A DNA stretch of 64,000 nucleotides from Stereocaulon alpinum (Eukaryota; Ascomycota; Lecanoromycetes; Lecanorales; Stereocaulaceae): assembly GCA_018257865.1 (NCBI GenBank), contig JAEUBA010000051.1:62001-126000 (forward strand), read 5' to 3'. A model generated the notes under the pieces. The model did not search any database. It saw nothing but the letters and a program-made list of their open reading frames with translations, and was not told where the DNA came from. Position 1 is the stretch's first letter. Every line of letters begins with the position of its first letter. This document shows, piece by piece, positions 59,124 through 64,000 of the stretch. A program made the translations under genes and the position numbers.

Positions 59124-59137
59124 TCGGAACCCGCCGT
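59124..59137. promoter_or_regulatory. UaY/Ppr1-type Zn2Cys6 site, TCGG-N6-CCGT
   Basis: CGG, six bases (AACCCG), CCG: the inverted-triplet spacing known for UaY, the purine-pathway activator of Aspergillus (consensus TCGG-N6-CCGA), and for yeast Ppr1. One outer base differs (CCGT). It is about 200 bases upstream of the xanthine dehydrogenase ATG, whose homolog is a UaY target. Confidence 0.6.
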
Positions 59138-59169
59138 CAAGTCGCGTGCCTACGAGAACCATACCATGT

Positions 59170-59175
59170 AGATAA
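59170..59175 (+). promoter_or_regulatory. HGATAR element (AreA-type nitrogen GATA site)
   Basis: AGATAA, 33 bases beyond the CGG-N6-CCG element as seen from the xanthine dehydrogenase gene. A second element, TGATAA on minus (TTATCA at 59253-59258), lies further out. GATA sites are common by chance; the combination with the UaY-type site raises the weight. Confidence 0.45.
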
Positions 59176-59433
59176 CGGATGGTACCGATACAGGCAATGC
59201 AAACAGAAAGACTAATACAGTGAAAGCCAGCGGAATTGGTCAATGCGAGAAGTTATCACATATGAAGCAGATGCTGCTCTTCTACACGCAACAGATCGGT
59301 CATTCTCCGCTCCAGTTGCCGGAGGCGGAAGTGGAGGCAAACAACGCTAGCCGAAATAAGGCTAGGCCCTGTCCTCTATGGATCGACTTCCTAGTTCTCA
59401 TGCATGATACATCTCTAGCACTCAAGAGCTACG

Positions 59434-60584
59434 ATGCCTCCACCTCTACGATTACTGCAGACTGGCCGGTCAATTGCCATAAGATCTAAAGGCTCGAGAC
59501 CTACATCTTACCCAATCCCATTGTGCCTTCGCCTTCCACAGAAGAGGACGATCACGGCGGATGAGAAACCTCTACCAGAAGCAGAGCAAAACCCAGGGCC
59601 AAACCAAGAACAGCTCCCCCACGTCAGCGAGGAAGCAGCAACCACTGCAAGGATCACAGGTGAAGGCGGACCTGAAATCGAGCAAGGTACACCTGTGCAA
59701 GAGGTACGCTGGTAATTGTCATCACGAGTATTATGGCTAAAATCTTTGTGAAGGTTCTGAAACGAGATGTAAAGGCCCAGGAGAATGCACCCCAGGTTAT
59801 GAAAGATGATGCCAAGTCATCAACACCCAAAGGAAATAGATCATATTCAACTTCAGCTAGACACCTCGCGCAAACACAATCCATAATTAACCTTGGGCCA
59901 GCAGAGCTTGAACCCTCAGGTCACATATACGGTCTACCAGATTTGCCTTTACCAAGCACTTCACACATCAAGCATCGTTACGATCCAGTCGTCAAACAAG
60001 TCACCAACCTGCTGATGCAGGATGGCAAGCTGAGTGTAGCTCAGAGGGTACGGCCGTCAGTTCCTCTACTCTTTCAGACCACATAGTGGTCTTGTAAGCC
60101 TTATTCGAAGCATGGGAGACTAATTCTGCGCCTATAGAACATGGCTATGATACTCGAGCGTTTGCGAACTGCGCCTCCACCCATTGCAGATCCTAGACGC
60201 CCGTTAGTCCCAGGCGCTCCTCCTACCACCCATCTTCCTCTTAATCCCATATTGTATCTTACGCTTGCAATTGACTCGGTTGCACCTCTTTTACGGATAC
60301 GGTCACAAAAAGGCGCAGCAGGTGGAGGTGTAGCGTTGCAGATACCTGTTCCATTAGGCTTGAGGCAGCGACGACGTACAGCCGTTATGTGGATTCTGGA
60401 CGCTGCAACCAAGAAACCTTCGAAAGGCAGCGGTAGAACAATGTTTGCCCACAGAGTTGCAGATGAGCTGATCTCAGTAGTCGAGGGAAAGAGCAGTGTC
60501 TGGGAGAGAAGGGGCGGAGTCCACAGGCTCGGTGTCGCCTCTCGGGCCAACTTGACAGTTGGCAATAGGCGAAGACGAATGTAA
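59434..60584 (+). CDS. rsm7: mitochondrial small-subunit ribosomal protein uS7m
   Basis: Head protein of the mitoribosomal small subunit that binds the 3' domain of the rRNA. Three exons (59434-59703, 59754-60047, 60138-60584) give 336 residues. The N-terminus is Arg-rich without acids (PPPLRLLQTGRSIAIRSKGSR), a good mitochondrial presequence, followed by a poorly conserved Glu/Gln-rich linker. The S7 domain starts at HRYDPVVKQVTNLLMQDGKLSVAQR, continues with ILYLTLAIDSVAPLLRIRSQKGAAGG, and has the conserved IPVPLGLRQRRRTAVMWIL and FAHRVADELISVVEGKSSVWERR, ending in a basic NRRRRM. Divergent from xanthine dehydrogenase. Confidence 0.92.
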
Positions 60585-61271
60585 ATAGCACTTCAATAGC
60601 CATACTTCTCCCCATAAACTCAATGGCTCCGGGCCTTGGCGGGCCGTTTCAAGGGATGCGGTAATACCGTCACGCGGTTCGTTGTGTATGTTCTACATTC
60701 CTTAAGACTCCAGCCACTCGATCTTCTGCACAATACCTTCCTATCATTGACAATACAATATGTAAGTGTTGATGGGACCCCCACACTCCGCGTATAAGGT
60801 TCGGTCCGGCTTTTGGGGAAGGCCAGTGAGACAGCGAGGGGTGGAGTCGCAAACTGCAATCCCCATGAGACATGCTCATGCTTCTCACTCTTGTCAGGAT
60901 ATTTTCAACGTCGCCTCAAGAGTGCTCCAATATGGTGCGACCACCCTGAGAGTACTTGCTCCTGGCTGCAGGCTTCGAGGGACCAGATGAGTGGCAGCCA
61001 GTCACACCATCACTTTGAGTGTCTTGGCTATTAACTAGCTTCCAGCCCGTGTAGATGCATCATGGACTTTAGCAATGCTCTTTCCCCAGATACAGACCAC
61101 AGCCTTGTGTGATATGTGATGCAGAAGGAACTAGCAAGCTAGCTATTGAGCAACATATACGAAATCTCCCCCAAGCTGGTTTCTAGACCACTTCCAACTC
61201 TGCGGAAACGGTGAACACAGAAAGAGCCGGACAAAGCAGACTCAAGTAATCTATCAGCATAAGAGGCAGCG
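60585..61271. other. intergenic region
   Basis: Between two plus-strand genes; short featureless ORFs only. Confidence 0.5.
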
Positions 61272-63019
61272 ATGGAGGGACAGCTGAAGGAAACACGAAA
61301 TTTGGATGCTTCTAGCCAGGGACTAACCGAGACAGACCAGACAACAGCCAATCTTCAACCCAATCCACGAACAAACACTTCGGCTCCAGATGCGCAAACC
61401 TCAGATCTTATGATTACGACATCTGAGCCTTCCAGAGTATCAAAAACAAAAGAGAACATACCTCCAGAGTCGAATGAAGCGGCCTCTAGTCGAAAGATGA
61501 GCACCCAAGGCCAGCAATATTCGGCGCGCAGTTCTCCAAAAGCGGGAGCAAAACGAGGAACTCATAACCCGGAAGCCATCAGGCGTGGGCTATCGTTTGG
61601 ACCCATCAAGAAACCTGGACAGACGCAGAGTCCGCCACGGGGCACCCTTAAGGCAACCTCCAGATCCCCACCACCAAAAACCAAGCAGAGGTCACGATCA
61701 TCGAGCAGTGAGGATCCAGATTCCGGTGAAGTAGGAAGACTTGGGAAGGACAAATACGCTGACGATGCGGATGAGGAAGGTGCAGTGGAGAGCAGTGATG
61801 AGGACAATCAGGCTTGGAGCTCGGAAGATGAAACCTCTCCTTCGAGACGGGCCAGAGGCAGGAAAAGAGCTGATTCTGAACAATCAGCAACCTCATTGTT
61901 AGCAGAAGGAGACAAGCCTGCAGTCATGGTCACAGCTCCCGATGGCGAAAAGCCAGTGTCAACCTCTAAGAGATTCATAACTCCTGTACATCCCAACACT
62001 AATTTCGACCATCGCAGCCTCAGCAAAACACCCAGCCGCAATGCCAGCCCCAACACCACTGACTCGGAGGAGATGGATGATATTCGAAGAGCTCAACAGC
62101 TGAGTATCCATACCTCCAACGTTGATAGCACCGTCCCTCACCATGTCATTCAAACAATCATACGCGGAGGTTTTTATAGGATGCAAGAGGAAGCGAACGA
62201 GGGCATACGACGTTTGAGGAAGTACCTGGTAGCTACTGACCTGAGTGAAGAGGCAAAGTACGCTCTGGAATGGACTATCGGCACCATCTTACGGGATGGA
62301 GACACTCTCTACGCAATCTACGCCGTCAACGAAGAAACTGGCACTGGGAAAGCAGGCGATAGTCTTCCTGTTGGAGAGGGCGGCAAAGCAATTCAAGATA
62401 CCACAGCCGTTATGGAGAAGGCGACTGCGGCCTCTAAGAAGGGCTCATTGATGTCAATGCCATCATCGCTTGCAAAGGCAACAAAATTTCGTTCACCTTC
62501 GCGGAGCACAAGCGCAGCGCGCTCGCCAGACTTTCAAGCCCAGGTACGGTTGCATGCGCTCGACACTTTGCGGCGGATATGTCTTGAGTTCATTAGAAGG
62601 ACGAAGCTGCAGGTCAGAATGGTGATTGAGGTCATTCATTGCAAAAGCCCAAGGTCCATGATCACGGAAGCCGTAAGTAGGCCCAGACAAAGCACAGAGA
62701 TCCTACGGTGCTGAAGCTTGCCCAGATCGACGCTCTTGAACCTACGCTCGTCACCGTTGGCTCCCGTGGTCGTGATTCTCTGACCGGGTAAGTCACTGGC
62801 ACCAGGATAGGAACAAGCACGAGGTTGCTGATCCTGAACAACAGGGTGCTTCTTGGCTCCTTCTCCAACTACCTCGTCACCAAATCATCTGCTCCCGTCA
62901 TGGTAGCTCGCAAGAGGCTTGCTAGCCTCAAGAAAGGAGAGATGACTGTTCAGAAAATTCGCCTCGCTAACAATTTAACACCTTCACGGTCACGGCTGTC
63001 TGATGCTAAGATTGATTGA
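61272..63019 (+). CDS. universal stress protein (UspA-fold) with long disordered N-terminus
   Basis: Three exons (61272-62672, 62726-62787, 62845-63019) give 545 residues. Residues 1-310 are Ser/Pro/Glu/Lys-rich and probably disordered, with RS-rich (KTKQRSRSSSSEDPDSGE) and acidic stretches. The Usp domain (about 317-520) begins RKYLVATDLSEEAKYALEWTIGTIL, continues with DTLYAIYAVNEE, and after a low-complexity insert with LDTLRRICLEFI and KLQVRMVIEVIHCKSPRSMI. It ends with the nucleotide-binding pattern G-2X-G-9X-G-S in VGSRGRDSLTGVLLGS, split by the last intron, then NYLVTKSSAPVMVAR. This predicts ATP binding. Filamentous-fungal Usp proteins commonly have this layout; their role in stress is inferred. 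Confidence 0.9.
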
Positions 63020-63499
63020 GAGTGTCTTGATGTCGACCGATGAAGGTCTGGTCTGAAAAGCCACGTCGCTCGACACATGAAGAGATCAGATGCATGATTA
63101 TCCTAACATTCCACGGCCTTTCCAGCATTTAGTGTCTCAAAGCGGGTTGAGCTGGCGACTGTGGAAGATGAAAAGGGCTCCATACTCCACTCGTTGCGCG
63201 TAGGAGTTTCTAGCATTCATAGATACCCAGCCTTAGTAATATTCATCGCCGCTATCCCTAAATGATCCTTTTCCGTGCCTCAGAGGTCGTTGGTTCCGAT
63301 GAAGGAAGGACTGTGGCAGATCATGGTCGAGGTGGGAAGGAGGAGGCCGAGGCGAGCTGGCGAGGTAGACTATTGACTTAGGTAAGGACGGGAATTAGTC
63401 ATCCCTAAGGTAAGGTACCTCTACGAGGCTTGACTATCATTGTACAGGCTAAGGCGCCTGACATCCAAGAATCGTTCGAGGTCTATCGTCTCTGACGAT
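63020..63499. other. intergenic region
   Basis: No gene seen. It contains another TAAGGTAAGGTACC stretch (about 63400-63418) related to the repeat at 5084-5128, and should hold the promoter of the partial gene at 63500. Confidence 0.5.
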
Positions 63500-64000
63500 A
63501 TGGATGTCCTATCCACAATCCTGCAACTTCAGAGAGAGGTTTCTCGTTTGCATCGCCGAGTGGAGCATCTTGAGCTTGAGATTCTGCGCGACAAGCCAAC
63601 ATTCCCATTCCTTCAACTTCCGCGAGAGATCCGAGATCGAATATATCTCTATGCACTCATGTGCCCCGTCGAGGCGAGAATATCCCCTCAGATTATGGAA
63701 TGGTTCAAACCCCCTACACCTGCGATATGTCTAGTGAATAGGCAGCTCAGTGCCGAAGCGAATGAGATCCTCTACTCGAGAAATAAGATACGTTTTGATG
63801 AGCCGGAGGATATACACAATTGCCTCGAGGCCATCGGTACTATCAATAAGGCTTATATCCGATCCATATCGATATGGTTCGATTACCGTACAATCGAACA
63901 ATGTCGGCGTGATGGAATATACGGCTTAGCTAGCTCTTCCGACTGGGCGAAGGCTTTGTTAGGAAGTGGATTGACAAAACTCATGGAGATCAACATTGAA
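63500..64000 (+). CDS. 2EXR/F-box-like protein, 5' part only
   Basis: Reading from the ATG at 63500 the frame stays open for 167 codons to the window end, so the gene is cut by the boundary. A heptad-like start (ILQLQREVSRLHRRVEHLEL) suggests a short coiled coil. Next is the 2EXR signature FPFLQLPREIRDRIYLYAL and, further on, ICLVNRQLSAEANEILYSRN, the second conserved block of this F-box-like domain. It is a member of the large fungal family of 2EXR proteins of unknown function, probably lineage-expanded. Confidence 0.8.
   Translation, partial: MDVLSTILQLQREVSRLHRRVEHLELEILRDKPTFPFLQLPREIRDRIYLYALMCPVEARISPQIMEWFKPPTPAICLVNRQLSAEANEILYSRNKIRFDEPEDIHNCLEAIGTINKAYIRSISIWFDYRTIEQCRRDGIYGLASSSDWAKALLGSGLTKLMEINIE

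Larger units (their letters stand above)
58924..59433. other. divergent promoter region of xanthine dehydrogenase and uS7m
   Basis: 510 bases between two ATGs. It holds a probable leader intron of the xanthine dehydrogenase gene ending at the TTTTGCAG acceptor, a CGG-N6-CCG site and GATA elements. No further gene. Confidence 0.6.

Noticed and set aside
1..64000. CRISPR array, rRNA, intact transposon or biosynthetic cluster
   Set aside because: No regular spacer-repeat pattern, rRNA motif, transposase/reverse transcriptase, or polyketide/peptide synthetase reading was found; the acetyl-CoA synthetase is a stand-alone enzyme, not part of a synthetase.

Overview
The window is nuclear DNA of a filamentous ascomycete (Pezizomycotina; Dothideomycetes is a guess). 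Nearly every gene is cut by short introns of about 46-90 bases with GT..AG ends and CTAAC/CTGAC-like branch sites. Genes lie on both strands without operons, and the families (Kre6/Skn1, fungal ADAM protease, Cyc8/Ssn6, Dsc3, Ste11/Rox1-type HMG box) are typical of Ascomycota. All exon joins below were placed by reading frames and splice signals; in each multi-exon gene the spliced length is a multiple of three.

Layout, left to right. 0-8.2 kb: a divergent N-acetylglucosamine-6-phosphate deacetylase-like gene, cytosolic acetyl-CoA synthetase and a membrane ADAM metalloprotease, all on +. 8.2-11.3 kb: mostly non-coding, with short repeats and one small membrane-protein gene on -. 11.3-14.2 kb: the Cyc8/Ssn6 corepressor on -. 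14.2-18.6 kb: gene-poor, with a broken SAM methyltransferase and a doubtful P450-like fragment. 18.6-30.4 kb: ribosomal protein L3, a NuiA-like protein, Kre6-type beta-glucan synthesis protein, Dsc3, Rvb1 and nicotinamide riboside kinase. 31-43.6 kb: BET double-bromodomain protein, Utp5 of the small-subunit processome and a SNF2-family ATPase. 44-54.4 kb: a small secreted protein, a cyclin-Q-like cyclin, a membrane-anchored SGNH hydrolase, an HMG-box factor and an F-box-like protein. 54.7-64 kb: xanthine dehydrogenase (-), mitochondrial ribosomal protein uS7m (+), a universal stress protein with a long disordered N-terminus, and the 5' part of a 2EXR/F-box-like gene that runs off the end.

Most genes are unrelated housekeeping or regulatory functions. 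Several concern chromatin and transcription (Ssn6, Bdf1, Rvb1, SNF2, HMG box) or ribosome production (L3, Utp5, uS7m). I see no CRISPR array, rRNA, convincing tRNA, intact transposon or secondary-metabolite cluster. The observations most worth following are: a deacetylase-like protein lacking the catalytic aspartate, a methyltransferase gene with two compensating frameshifts, a UaY/Ppr1-type site in front of xanthine dehydrogenase, a possible mitochondrial form of the NuiA-like protein, and stop-free multiple-of-three introns inside the BET ET domain and the HMG box. I did not find a clear new multi-gene system.
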